A stretch of DNA of 64,000 bases from Litomosoides sigmodontis (Eukaryota > Nematoda > Chromadorea > Rhabditida > Onchocercidae). The translations under genes were made by a program, and so were the position numbers. The notes under the pieces are model-generated. The model was not told where the DNA came from. It searched no databases and saw nothing but the letters and a program-made list of their open reading frames with translations. The stretch spans positions 744,001 through 808,000 of the forward strand of contig OY718808.1 in NCBI GenBank assembly GCA_963070105.1, in the 5' to 3' direction. Of the stretch, positions 1 to 21,873 are shown in pieces. Position 1 is the stretch's first letter. Every line of letters begins with the position of its first letter.

Positions 1-1504
1 TTTATTTTTTTCAAACTCTTAAAGGATAACTGATATTCCTTCTTCAAATGATAGAAATTATGCTATTGTAGTAGTAATTGAATAAATTGAACTGTGGCGT
101 CTCCTTTTCTTGCTTACTTCCAAATGCTAATTTCATGTGAAAAATATTTCGTAGATGTTCGTTAGAAAATTGATGAATTTTAGACATTCGTTTTTTCAAT
201 CATTCATTTACGTTACTGTTTAATATTCGTATGATTGCAACTTGCTTCCTATGGCAATTTAAAAATCAAATATAATTTCCTTCTTTAATTACAGTGTTAA
301 TCGCTTCCTTAATTCTTGTTATTTAGCTGTACTAGTTAACTTAATTTTGATTAATAACCTTATGGTAGTAGAATGTACCATGTTTTTCCATTCATAGTTT
401 AATGGATAATAATTTATGCTTAGGTCATTAATTTACTACGGATACCTTCACTGTTACAACAATTTTACCAAAATTATTGTAAGTTGAAGAACGATTGTCA
501 ACCATATCATCATTTGTTTTAAACAAGTTGAACTTTAATAATAGATGCTTTAAAGCTTTCTTTCTGTTTCTGTCTCTGTCTCTCTCTTTCCCTCTCTCTG
601 CCAAAATGATCGAAACAATCATCGTTCACTACCAGCTGTTCCATACGGAATCCTGTTTTTCTTCTTTTTTTCTTTTCATGCGTCACAAATTCAATCGATG
701 GTTGTGTTCCTTTGAGTACTGAAAGATGGTATGTTTGAATGAAATTAAAGATGACATGTTTGAATGAAATTTTTTTTCCACCACCGCTATTTCTGATCAC
801 TTAGTCTAAGATGCAATTAATCATTTCTCTCGTTATATCTCAAATGTGGAAAAATGCAGCAGTACTATTTAAATTGATAAGAGTAAGTACAGTTTCGGAA
901 GAACGAGGATTTCGCTTTAAAATCGATTATTGTCATCCTTTCTGAGGACTTTCAACCTTTGATTCATTCCGATCTCCAATTCTCAGAGCAATCTAGCGAA
1001 GTGCAACTGTACTTCAAATTTCTTCAACCGTTTCACTGTCAATTGAGTTGTTCGTATCTAAAAATTCCTGTTTGATTTACAAACTCATTTTAAATTCAAG
1101 CAGAAGGAAAAACTTAGGTATAATTCTCAATTACCATAATTTCACTAATTCCATGCGAGAGAAATTTTTTAAAAAGGAAGTGGGAAAGCAATAAACATTT
1201 AATTTTAATAAAAGCCAAAAATACGATAAGGTATGAAATGTAGAATTAGAACGATATGGTTATATTACTTGTTCATAAATGTGCTATTAGCAATCGCTTA
1301 ATTTAGAAGTAAAGCTACATTTATGAGTTATTTTAATTTTTCATCATTTCTAAGCCTCAGTTATCCGGTTTTTTATTGCTTTTATAATTATAATTGCTTA
1401 AAATTGTGTGATTCACAAAAAATAATTATTTAATAATTGGACATTTGAGTAGTTAAATAACGAAAAGAGTTTCGTTTTTTTCTCCACAAAAATTTCCATT
1501 TCAG
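1..1504. other. Left-edge non-coding stretch, probably 5' introns of the next gene
   Basis: AT-rich sequence with no convincing long exon. The exon beginning at 1505 needs a preceding exon ending with two bases of a codon, so part of this stretch should be intron. One speculative path is a start exon 844-882 (ATG, 13 codons, then GTAAGT) joined to a 17-base micro-exon at about 1101-1117 followed by GTATAA. It gives the right phase but is not otherwise supported. Confidence 0.4.
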
Positions 1505-3802
1505 GATTTTCCTCATTGTGATAGCACACGGAAAGGCTACGTACGGCATAGTCGTCAATAGCTTTAACGGACTTACTGTTGGTTCCGGCCAACTTAATGG
1601 TATCGGGAATGAAGTTTACGTAGCTGATGTCTTCAATGGTCCTCAGAACTTCCGTCCTAAGTCTCGCAGTTCTCTCTCGAGATCTGCTCCAGCGCCTTCG
1701 TCCACATTTATCAATTCATTCCAAGGCAATGTCGTTGGGTCAAATTCACTTCAGAATAATGCTGGAATATCACTGGTACCAGGAAGGGTCATTTCAACTG
1801 GCAACTTCTCAAGGGTATCGTTATCCCTGATATTCTTTTCATCCGTAGTACTTTTGGTTGTCTGATTAATTTGCATTCAATCAGAAATTTGAGCAATAAT
1901 TTAACTAATTAGTTTAAAGAATGTGTGGTAATAGAAATTTCATTCTATATGCATTCGTGCTGTTTCAAATGATTACTGTAAATTTTTGTGCATTTAAGAT
2001 TACTGACTGGAAGGGATTTAATTTGAAACGATTTAGTTGCTATTGCGTGTTTGACTTTTTTAAAATCCAAAACTTTGACTTTTCTTAAAAACGACAGAAT
2101 ATTATGAAAGAATAAAAATCAGTATTCCGTACTGCATTACGCCATTATCTTTCTCATTGTAATCACCGTCTCAGCGCTCTATCGTTTATAGACAAAACAA
2201 TAGCGATTAAAATTAAATAAAGAAATTCCGAAAATAATTTGTTCTAACTTTTGCTCATATTTTGATTTTCATAAATTTTAATAACATTAAATTAATATTA
2301 AGTGATGTTAGTATTAATATTAATTGATATTAATAAATTGGTATTTTTTAGTATTAATAAATTAATATTAATATTTAATTTTTTGCTAATTTTTTTTAAA
2401 TAAGCGCTGAATAACGCATTTACAGTAAATGAGCGTAGTGGTCACATATTACTTAGATTTGTATTTTATTTGACAATTACTTAAAACAGTAACAATCAGC
2501 AAGGAAGTATTTTCCTCCTAAAATCAAGAAATTCGGTTGGTTCAAAAAAAAATTTCGTAGTCCAATCTAAATTACAGTATACAGCGTGCCAAGCAACGAC
2601 ACTATCGCTATCATTATCCTTTAATGATTGTAATTAATATGAATTAATATGAATATTAATTATGTAATATGAATTGCCAAAATATACGAGTAGAATTTCC
2701 CAGTTTTATTTCATGTCGTAATGTAATGTTTGCTGCGGTAATCGCCTGAACACTAACTCTCTTAGCATTATAATTTCAATTTTTGTGAATTTCAATTTTT
2801 TCAATTTTCGAATTTCAGTTTCTGTGTCATATACTTGTCATATTACTCCAAGTTAAATTTAGCCTTCCTACATTTTTCATCTTATCACTTAAAACCGACA
2901 AAAATTTTTTTTGTTAATATGCTCACCGATCATGCAGCCAATGTATGGGAACAATGTCTTAAAATTTCTGTAAACTCTTCACATCCATTCATGTCTTTTA
3001 TCTTATCAATTCAATCCTATCAGATATTCTTTAATTATAGCAGATGCATGAGATTAAATTTGATTTCAGTGAAAGTCCAATGTTTGATAAGCGAAAACGC
3101 GTCAAAACAGTAAATGAGTTAACATATTTTAATGGAATTAATTGGACTTTTTCGTTTCTTATGTTAAACCATTTTAAAATTTAATTTTTTATTGCAAAAA
3201 ACCATATTCACTAATAATTAATAATGAGTGGTGAAAAGTGTCCGGCAATTAGAGCTCTGTACTTCATTCATCTTCCAATTCATTTGTAACTGTTTTAATT
3301 CAATCATTTGATTTAATTTAACGCACATTTCTTCTGATCATTTCCGATTATTTCAGTTTTTTTCGATGTAAAAATTAAATTCCAGCAAATTGATGAACAA
3401 CTGGAGCTATTTAGAAGACGGGTGAGACTTTGGGTAGCTGAGTTGCGGGCAAGATATCGATTGGTAGGTGTACTTTTTTAGTGGTAATATTGATAAGCAT
3501 ATTTGCGATGATAACACATATTATATTATCCATAAAAATTACGGCAAATAAATCAATTACCAATAAATTGCTAACAAACAAGGAAAGTTTAAAAGAAATT
3601 CGTAACAAAAAAAGAGAATTTTTCATTTTTCTCATTATTTGAAAATTCATTTTAAATTAATTCTTTTCAAAATTTGTTAAAAATTTTTACTTTTTCTCTT
3701 TATGTGTTAGTTAATTAATCAATTATTTAATAATAACAATAATTCATGTTTCTGTTTCAGTTCTACTCGCTATATCCATACGCTTTCATCTATATGAACT
3801 GA
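1505..3802 (+). CDS. Unrecognised membrane/secreted-type protein, 3' part, internal repeat
   Basis: Three exons agree in phase: 1505-1814, 3386-3463 and 3761-3802 (stop TGA at 3800-3802). The first follows ttccatttcag, opens in mid-codon and encodes a hydrophobic run IFLIVIAHG that could close a signal peptide or anchor. It is rich in Gly, Asn and Ser and carries two copies of the pattern (V/I)NSF(N/Q)G..VGS..L. The second exon encodes a charged, helix-like segment (QIDEQLELFRRRV); the last encodes an aromatic tail ending YAFIYMN. All junctions are phase 0 with good donors (gtatcg, gtaggt) and TTCCAG/TTTCAG acceptors. If the first donor is not used, the frame runs on to a stop at 1863-1865 and ends in a hydrophobic tail. 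The start exon is not resolved. I do not recognise the family. Confidence 0.55.
2277..2392. repeat. ATTAAT-type low-complexity tract
   Basis: Irregular repeats of TTAATATTAAT and AATAAATTGG-like units inside the large intron between the exons ending at 1814 and starting at 3386. It looks like simple-sequence drift rather than a named element. Confidence 0.6.
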
Positions 3803-5677
3803 CAATTTCTCCTGCCCTCTATTTCAAAAAATTGAAGAATGCAACGTGTTAACTGTTCACATATTCCATTTACACTTTCCACGTTTATACGTCACGAAAA
3901 AACTTCAATTCCAATGTGTTAAATCGTAGAATTGCTAAGTTCCTCTCCGCCTTGAGGCAGAATTATTTCCAATTTCGCTTCAATGCTGAAAAATCAGACT
4001 TTCTGTATTAAGCAAAATTCATAACTCTTCGTTTGCAACATTTTTCACTTCAAAATGGTTGTGCTTTGGCGCTACATTTATATTACCTGTACTTTTCCCT
4101 TCTGTAACTATTGTTTTTTAAACGATCAATATTATTACTTTTACAAATTAAAATTAAAGGATAAACTGATTTGAATCAAATCCCAATCCTTCTCATGTTT
4201 CTTTTTTCTGTAGAGATAGGCCAAGCTCTTCGATGTTTTCAAGTATTTCTATGACTAAATCCTCTATGAAGACGTAAAGTTTATTATATTTCGTAAAGTA
4301 AGCTTATTATATTTTATTAAGTACGTTCATTGTATTTCAATTATTTATTGGAAATTTAGTAAGGGCTTTTTTATGACCAATTTTTTTGAAGCAAGTAAAA
4401 TGGAAATTAGTCAAATTGGGAAGCACCATACTACAACTTTGGATAATTCAGTTCCAGCTAACATTTAAATAAATGTCCTTTTCTTAGCTAATAGTGTTGA
4501 ACTTATTCATTCTCACATTTCAATTCTTCCAGTTGCTTTATACGATAATTTTCTTGCACTAATTTCTCTTTGCTTCAGTTGGTAAGTTATAGTTTAGAAG
4601 AAGCAAATAATAACTTTGACGTAACTGTCATTATCATGCGGTTAGTACAGTTGAATAGCAGTTGGATGCTTTATTACAGTATTTGCTATAAGTTGCCATT
4701 TAATTGTTTTAGCTGTAAGTACTTTGTGCTGAAGCATTATGAGGCAAATAAAAAATTCTTTCTAAAAAATACGACGCAATTAAGGTGAATGAGAGGGTCC
4801 TCAACAAAGTGAAAGAGGAACGTAACGTAATTTCAATTTTTTCAGTTCTATTTTTACAGTCTTTCAGAAAAAAATTTACACCTGCAGAGGTCATGATCAG
4901 AAACTACACGAACTGTTGTCTTGCAAGCTTTGTCGAAATAATCTCTTGCATAAAATGGAAATTTGTAAAGCAGTTTTTAAGAAACAAATATCTATGAAGA
5001 CGATAATGGGCATTTGACCCATTGATTTGACTGTTAGGTAAATAGTTCTAGAACATAAAAGTCGGCAAAAGGACAGATGAAGTTGGTAATTCTCCGCAGT
5101 TTGTAACTTCACAGTTCGAAGGATTTCATATGGAATTATAAAACTGAAATGGAATGCTACAAAATTTTCTAATTAAAATGCAAATACACTACTACATGAT
5201 CAAAATGAACTAACAGTGTCACATATGACGCTATTAAAACATTAAAGTTATGACGTTATTTCCTGATATTTGAAACTACACAATCAATAACTTGTGCTGT
5301 AATCCTTTAAATAGACGACGACATATAAAAGTCACAACCAGAACAATCCCAAAATATGGAAAATTCCAAAACATAACAGAGGCAAATAACGCACACGTAC
5401 AATGAGCATAAAAGAATCAAGCAACAGTATTCAACTGAAAGAGAAAAAAATTCAATCTTCCTCCTTCCTAAACAATGTAAAAAGATGGCCCAGTATTTAC
5501 TGTAACTAATTGATAAGTTTATGATGACCCAGATTGACAATCCCGCGTAGTGATGAATCACACAAAATGCAGTAATAATTACATAGATGATTTGAATGAT
5601 TATTTCAAATTAAAATATAACATTACAGATATGCAGCAAAGGTTAAGAAAATATAAACAAAAGAAGGGCTAGTCATA
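3803..5677. other. Convergent intergenic region
   Basis: It lies between the stop of the plus-strand repeat protein and the stop of the minus-strand TTC17 gene, so it should hold both 3' UTRs. Open frames of 60-84 codons here have no splice-consistent partners and read as AT-rich noise. I see no RNA gene or element. Confidence 0.6.
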
Positions 5678-15988
<10,311 letters not shown>

Positions 15989-16006
15989 CACAGTTCTTTA
16001 CCGAAC

Positions 16007-16017
16007 CTGAAAAAATC
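16007..16017 (-). other. Probable spliced-leader acceptor for TTC17
   Basis: On the minus strand gattttttcag is followed by only 18 bases and then the ATG at 15988. No upstream exon is needed to complete the protein, so this TTTTTTCAG most likely receives a trans-spliced leader. That is inferred from nematode biology. Confidence 0.6.
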
Positions 16018-16780
16018 TCATTCTTATGATTAAATTCTTCCGAATCACATAATATCCTATGCGGACGAGGAAAAAAATTTAATTCATACTCATTACCTAT
16101 TACCATTAAATAGAAGTGTGACGATACATTACTATAATAGTCATAATGAGAAATTTGTGATTTACTTTTCACTCCATTAACTATGGTGCAATGAGATTTG
16201 TTGTAATATCGCGTTATTCGCCTTCATTTCTATGCCATATTGAAAGAGAGATGAAAGGGTATTTTGGAAGGAAAAAAGCAAAAGAAAATACAAAGCATAA
16301 ATAAAACGGAAAAGAGAGAAATGAAAACATCAAAATTGAAGTTGGCACGAAATTAGAAATAAAAGAAATGAAAGTGAGAGAATAGCACCAAAATTATAAC
16401 ACAAAAATGGGAGCAGAAAAACGAAACATGAAAATGGAAGTAAAAAAATAAAAAAAAGAAAAGAAAAAAAAAGAAGGAAAAATAAAAATAGAAAAGGACG
16501 GAATTCCATATTTTCATTTCATACAACAACGGCTAGCGAGTATTTCCAAGCGAAGTATTTCGTGGTTCGGGCCACGAGATTATTCAACACTGCGTGCTGT
16601 CTACCTCTATGTGGTGCATTAAATTTTTGGCTTAATAATGTTTTAGTTAAACAGAGATTGGTTACCGTGAACTAATTGAATTTCAATTGATTCAAATTGA
16701 GCGGACAAAGTAGCAATCAGTGGGACAAAATAGCAATCAAAAGCTTTTAACAGTTCTTGACAATTACTTTATACGTAAAT

Positions 16781-16790
16781 TAAATTTCAG
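16781..16790 (+). other. Probable spliced-leader acceptor for MED29
   Basis: taaatttcag lies 33 bases before the MED29 start codon at 16823, with no coding exon upstream. This is the standard arrangement for a nematode trans-splice site. Confidence 0.6.
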
Positions 16791-16822
16791 ACAAATTCAG
16801 ATTGTGTAGGTAGGACAACGAC

Positions 16823-19290
16823 ATGTACGGTCATCAATCGATCCCACGGTCAGTGAGCGCAGGACAACTGAATGCCATGATGTCACATCCCGGAATGGTC
16901 ATTACTTCGCAGCAGGTGATGAATACGGTCTTTATTATTTCCATTTACTTGTTATATTTCACTATACATACATATATGTATCCTTAGAGAGCTACTGTTC
17001 TTTTGCGTCCGCTGCTTCCGCAAACATTTTTTTGACCTTCTTGTAGTAAATATAAAGAAGTGCTTTAAATTTAAACTTTTCGCAGTTGAAATCTGAAAAT
17101 ATGATTTCTAAGCTTGCTGTTTTCAAGAGACTGCGTTTTACTATGTTACTCGTTATCTCTCTGCATGGATAATAATTAGTGAATCAGTGTCTTATTATAG
17201 TTTTCACTATAGTTCTATGTAATTAGTTACCACAAATTAATTGATTACTTCAGATCATATATAAGCAGCTACTGAAATCGATATTTAACTCATTGTTTGG
17301 TTTTCAATTGTACTGGAAGACCGATAGAAATTTTCATTTCGATTTTAGCCCCAAGGTGTAATGGTTTCGCAGGCCGGTTATCCACAAGGTATGATCAACG
17401 TCACTCAACCACCATCGCAGATGATGCCATCACAGGCTCATATCGGCCAGCAAATGATGAATACACATGTGGGTCTTGTGCAAAACCTCAGTCAATCTGG
17501 CCATATGAATGTTCAACATCAACAAATGCGGCCAATGCAGCAGGTCCAGATGACATCGCAGCAAGCGTATATTCAGGTGAAATTGAAATTACAGCTTTTC
17601 TAATTGAATGCTTAGTTAAAAAATAATGCTAGAGGTGATCACGTAATGGTCGACGCGCATGAACAGTTCTTAAGTTCCAGACTTATAAGTTAGAATTTAT
17701 TGAACATTGATGACTTTTGACTGTACTTAAAAAATTTTTTTACTGTTTTTGGCACTGCACTGACGGTTTTTTTCTTTGCTATGGATTTGCAGCGCCATAA
17801 AATTAAGGTGGTCTTTTGGATTCTCGAGGAAATTTTTTTGTTTTTTTAAAAATTTTTTATAGTATTTTTTATAAAAATTCATCTGAAACTTTTCAGCAGC
17901 AAGGAATGTCACATCCTAACTTCGTGAATGGACAAGCAGGGAGTCCAGCTGTCGTAACTGGCCCACAGGGACTTTCGGTATATTCGTCCGAATTAATTTT
18001 TCTCTTCCTGATTTGAAATTTACGCAGTGTTCTACAGGAGGCGTTTTTTTTTTAACTTCTTACATTTGATGGTGACAGTAATAGTTTTTGTTTTTATAGC
18101 AGCAAGGGACACCAGGTAGGCCATCTTCGACTGGCGGGCCACCTTCAAATAATCCTCAGACACCTCTAAATGCGGTCTCAACCTTAAATCCATCATCACA
18201 GCGAGTTTCTACACCTGCAACTCCACAGCAAGCGCCATCGTCCGTACAGTCTACTGGAACTCAAGATAATATATCAACACCTGCTGTAGTTCCACCAGAT
18301 CCGGTATCACTATCTAGAAACTTATTATTGCGAGATCTTCGGTATTCGCTGCAGGTAAGGCAGTACAATATTACAAATGAATTATAGGAATTAGTTTTCG
18401 ATTTACTGATTTTGAGGATTGTGCTAAATTTATGCTCAAAAGTTTTCCAGCCTTCATGCATCCATATATTTAAAGTATTCTTGCCAATTTTTGCTCTTAC
18501 AACTACTGGATTTAATTTCAAGTTTTTAAAAGGAATGGAGCAAAACAGCTGCTGAGGTGGTACGGCCTTCAACCTTACGGCAACAGCAGGATGGATCCGG
18601 TACTACGACGCATAATCCAATGTCCGTTAATCCTCAATCTGTCAATCCACAGTCAGTGAATCCGCAGTCTGTGAATCCCCTTTCAGCAAATCCAAGTTCA
18701 GTGAAATCATTAGATGAACCGAAATCAGTAGAAAACCTGGAAAAAAAATTTTTGAATCCGAGCGAAGCATATATCAATTCTTTCGATTATTTTCTCGGTA
18801 CTTGTGATCAAATTGAAAATGATGTCGTAAGTTATTATATGTCGTAGTGTTGTATGCTTTATTAATGATTTATGAAATTCTAACTTTATAGTTAACACAG
18901 GTGAGCATTTGATTATAATTTTCGGAAATCGATGGTGTAATTTAGACTTGGTGATATCGTGCAACTTTATCACCTTTGATTAATCCGAAAAGCTGCTATC
19001 TGATCTACTTTTCAAACCTACAGTTTACATTAAAATTAGTTTAACTCAATTAATCTTCATAGATGGTTGTACAAGAAGCGCAGAAACAAAGCGTCAAGTT
19101 TGATAAAATGTTTGCTGGCGAACTGAAAATAGTTGGTGAAATGGCAAATGTCAATTACTCGCAGTATGCTCAAGGTTACGTAGAATCAACAGTAAGGGTC
19201 CGGAATGCGATTACTCGTACTCTGAAAAATCTCAACGCCACGATGGAAAAAATGAATGCTGCAAAAATCGTTGGTTTTAGGAAATTTTGA
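16823..19290 (+). CDS. mdt-29: Mediator complex subunit 29 (Intersex/MDT-29) with Gln-rich N-terminus
   Basis: Six in-phase exons: 16823-16915, 17349-17576, 17897-17977, 18100-18354, 18533-18826, 19063-19290, about 392 residues. The first 180 residues are Gln/Met/Pro-rich and low in complexity. The conserved part starts at DPVSLSRNLLLRDLRYSLQ, then EWSKTAAEVV, matching the MED29 helix DPVQRFKMLIPQLKESL; YINSFDYFLGTCDQIEND corresponds to the human CLEEFYALCDQLE segment; NYSQYAQGYVESTVRVRNAI corresponds to PYPQYLAVIKAQI. MED29 belongs to the Mediator tail/upper-middle module, which links activators to RNA polymerase II in the nucleus; in Drosophila it is the Intersex sex-determination cofactor. 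A run of five-residue repeats (VNPQS) splits the conserved core in exon 5. Human MED29 is only about 200 residues, so the N-terminal extension is long. Confidence 0.86.
18617..18705 (+). repeat. 15-base coding tandem repeat (VNPQS) in MED29
   Basis: Five to six diverged 15-base units (for example cagtctgtgaatcc) encode consecutive copies of Val-Asn-Pro-Gln-Ser and variants. The repeat stays in frame, so length variation would change the protein without breaking it. Confidence 0.85.
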
Positions 19291-19904
19291 AGCTGAGAGG
19301 ATAATTAATTTTATTTACTGATTTATTTTTGTCAGTTTCAATTTATTGATTTGAACCTTAACCTTAAATCACGAAATTATGAAAAAATTGGAAACATTAG
19401 GTTTTGGCATTTGAATATATTACAGAAAACAGCTTTATCTATCGAGATTATTTCTTTTCCACCAAATCCATTAAGATTTTGCAGGTACAATAAGATATCG
19501 ACGAAAAATTGGCAATATAATGCCCAACATAAAGATGTTAATGAATAACTGCTCTAGCCTTTTTATTTTATCTTAAATTTGAAACTTTCATTTTAGCTAG
19601 ATTGTTGAGTTAATAACTAAACGTGGTAGGCATTTGCTGGATTTAATATTCCTTTAAAGGCATGATAAATAGGAAGCGCGCAGAATAGTAAGATATTTAG
19701 TTTTCGACTTTTGCCATGATTTATGGCTAGACTTTTGTGATGAAACACCTAAGACTAAATTGGCTCAATTCGTTCTACGATTCATTATTTTCATTTTTGC
19801 ATCTGCGTATCGTATTTATCAACTTATATTTATTTTAGGCACAATTTAAGATGTGCTTGTTTTATATTTGTTTTATTTGCTATTGAAATGGAATTTCCAG
19901 CAAA
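19291..19904. other. Convergent 3' intergenic region
   Basis: It lies between the MED29 stop and the stop of the minus-strand secreted protein. Nothing beyond AT-rich 3' flank is visible; the plus-strand frame at 19351-19548 has no start context or splice partners. Confidence 0.6.
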
Positions 19905-21873
19905 TCATGTCATTAATGTTTCAAACAGTCCACTTTTTTCCATCTGTTGTAACACTCTACGCAACCACAGCGAACTTTCTACTGCTCGCTCTTCATTTTG
20001 GTTCTTCCTTGAGACAATTTGTTTTACTGGTGTTGTTTTATCTGTAAATACTTCGCGTCTACGTCCCCAGTTGCTTTTTATATTTATATCCGTGGAATTG
20101 TTTGCTCCGGTTATCTCCATATTTTTAAGACTGGAAAATGAAGAAGACCTGAAATCTTATATTATTAGGGATCGAAATGACTAGTGGTAATTAGCTTTAG
20201 CAGTGAAATGAAATATTTCTGTGGTTGAAAACTCTAAAAACTTTGTTTACTTTTCTAAACCTTCTTTGCTGAAGACTTCTGCTACCCTATTGTCTTCTGT
20301 TGCGTTCACGATTGGCAATGATTTGGTTGCCGCGGTCATTTTATGTCGGTGTAGAAGTAACTGCCATATTGGTATTGGTCTTGTTAGTTGTATTTCTGGC
20401 AACTCCTGCTGAATAACTTGTGAAGGTTTTTGTTGATTCTAAAAGTTTTCATTCATTTTAAACTAAAACCCACTGTATTTTCGATGTGAGCATTCCATGC
20501 TGGTATTTCAGCAAGTAAGCTAAAACTTACTGCATCTTTGATAAACTGGCTCTTCTAAAATAGTTAGAAATTAATTGTCGTCCGTGAATGTTACTTGCTT
20601 AGCGAGATTTGCAGGAGCCACAAATGATTAAGCATTTGAGAAAAGAGTGATTTCTGTATTTTATTCCTCTCATAATTACGATGCTTTATTGTGACGCTGT
20701 AGAATAGTTTCATACTCTGTAACTGGCGGTTAAGTTTGAACTTGGTGCTCCATTGTTATCTTCCCATTCTTCATTGTTTCCATCAATAATTGTTGTATTT
20801 AGAATTCCATGTTGTGTATCACATATTGCTGTTGCATAGCATCGTGAAATCATCTGTGGGAAAAATGAAAGATAAATTCAAATCTAGAAATGTATTCAAT
20901 CATTTAATATTTTGTGGGATTTAAAATTTTCACAACCTCCAAACTTTCATAACTTTTATTTTAATGATAAACCTGGCGAATGTAGTTTCTAGCTTTGCAA
21001 GGATCTTTTTGATACTGTGTGAGGAATGAATCGAATGCTGAGTTATTTTTGCAGTAAGCTGAATCAGCTACATTCCGACATGGAAATTTCAATTCTTCGC
21101 CTATAAAATAATAGCGATACAGGAAGGTTTTTAAATCATTTTGCTTATTGCCGGTATTATAAGTGCGCTTTGATGTCAGTGATATTATTTTGTGACTTGA
21201 TTCATAGCTATTCACAAATATTTGTTCTATCATACAATAACGAAAATTGCACTTCAAGTATCAAAAGTGAACAAAATTTAAACTGATGAGTGTGGGAATG
21301 AAATAAATGAAGTGGTACCTTGCTCGTAGCAATAATTGAAACACATTGTACCATAGCCCATTACTTGACAGGCATCTTTTCGACTTTGATAAATATTTAC
21401 ACATGTTTCCTTGTACTAAAATAATGCTAAAAAATGATTACCTTTTCCTAATAAATACTGGAGAATAACCGAGTCGACGATTTGATAGAATATTTTTGAA
21501 ATTTTTTATTATAGTAACCTTAAAGTTAGAGCCGGTGGGTTGAGAGGCACCAAGATCAGGTAAAATCCATGTTTTATCGATAAATGAAATGAGCTGGTTT
21601 AATTTTCGAGCATCCAAAACTTTAACATCTATCATGTTTGAATTTGAAAATGAATTATTGGCATCAATAATTACTCGTTCTGATGCTTGTTCATTATTTT
21701 GCGTAAATTCACCTGTAAATTCATTCTCATTTCTGAATTATAGGAAATGAAACTAGATAAGGTAGCTATAAAAAACAATAATAATATCTGATAGCACAAT
21801 AACCTTCAGCTAATTTAAATGTCCAAAGTAATGAGCAGCATAGGTTCGTCCACATTGATAACTGAAGTGTCAT
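19905..21873 (-). CDS. Unrecognised secreted cysteine-rich protein, eight exons
   Basis: Exons (high to low): 21804-21873, 21519-21712, 21319-21415, 20973-21100, 20716-20853, 20531-20554, 20251-20438, 19905-20148. Every junction is phase-consistent, giving about 360 residues. The start at 21873 lies one base after aaattcag and opens MTLQLSMWTNLCCSLLWTF, a plausible signal peptide; an in-frame ATG at 21855 is an alternative. The middle holds about nine cysteines in ETCVNIY, KDACQVMGYGTMCFNYCYEQ, KFPCRN, SAYCKNN, KDPCKAR and SRCYATAICD, which suggests an extracellular disulfide fold. The C-terminal third is polar (Gln, Lys, Glu) and ends in a helical stretch SLWLRRVLQQMEKSGLFETL. The sixth exon is a 24-base micro-exon; if the donor before it is skipped, translation stops two codons later. 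I know no family with this pattern; it may be nematode-specific. Confidence 0.75.

Larger units (their letters stand above)
15989..16822. promoter_or_regulatory. Divergent promoter region, TTC17 and MED29
   Basis: The two genes are transcribed away from each other from this 834-base stretch, so both promoters should lie here. It contains a purine-rich tract at about 16240-16500 and a trans-splice acceptor at each edge. No TATA box or other motif can be assigned with confidence. Confidence 0.55.

Noticed and set aside
2835..3113. 92-codon plus-strand frame
   Set aside because: It lies inside the intron before the exon at 3386, with Phe/Ser/Leu/Asn composition typical of translated AT-rich DNA and no usable splice partners.
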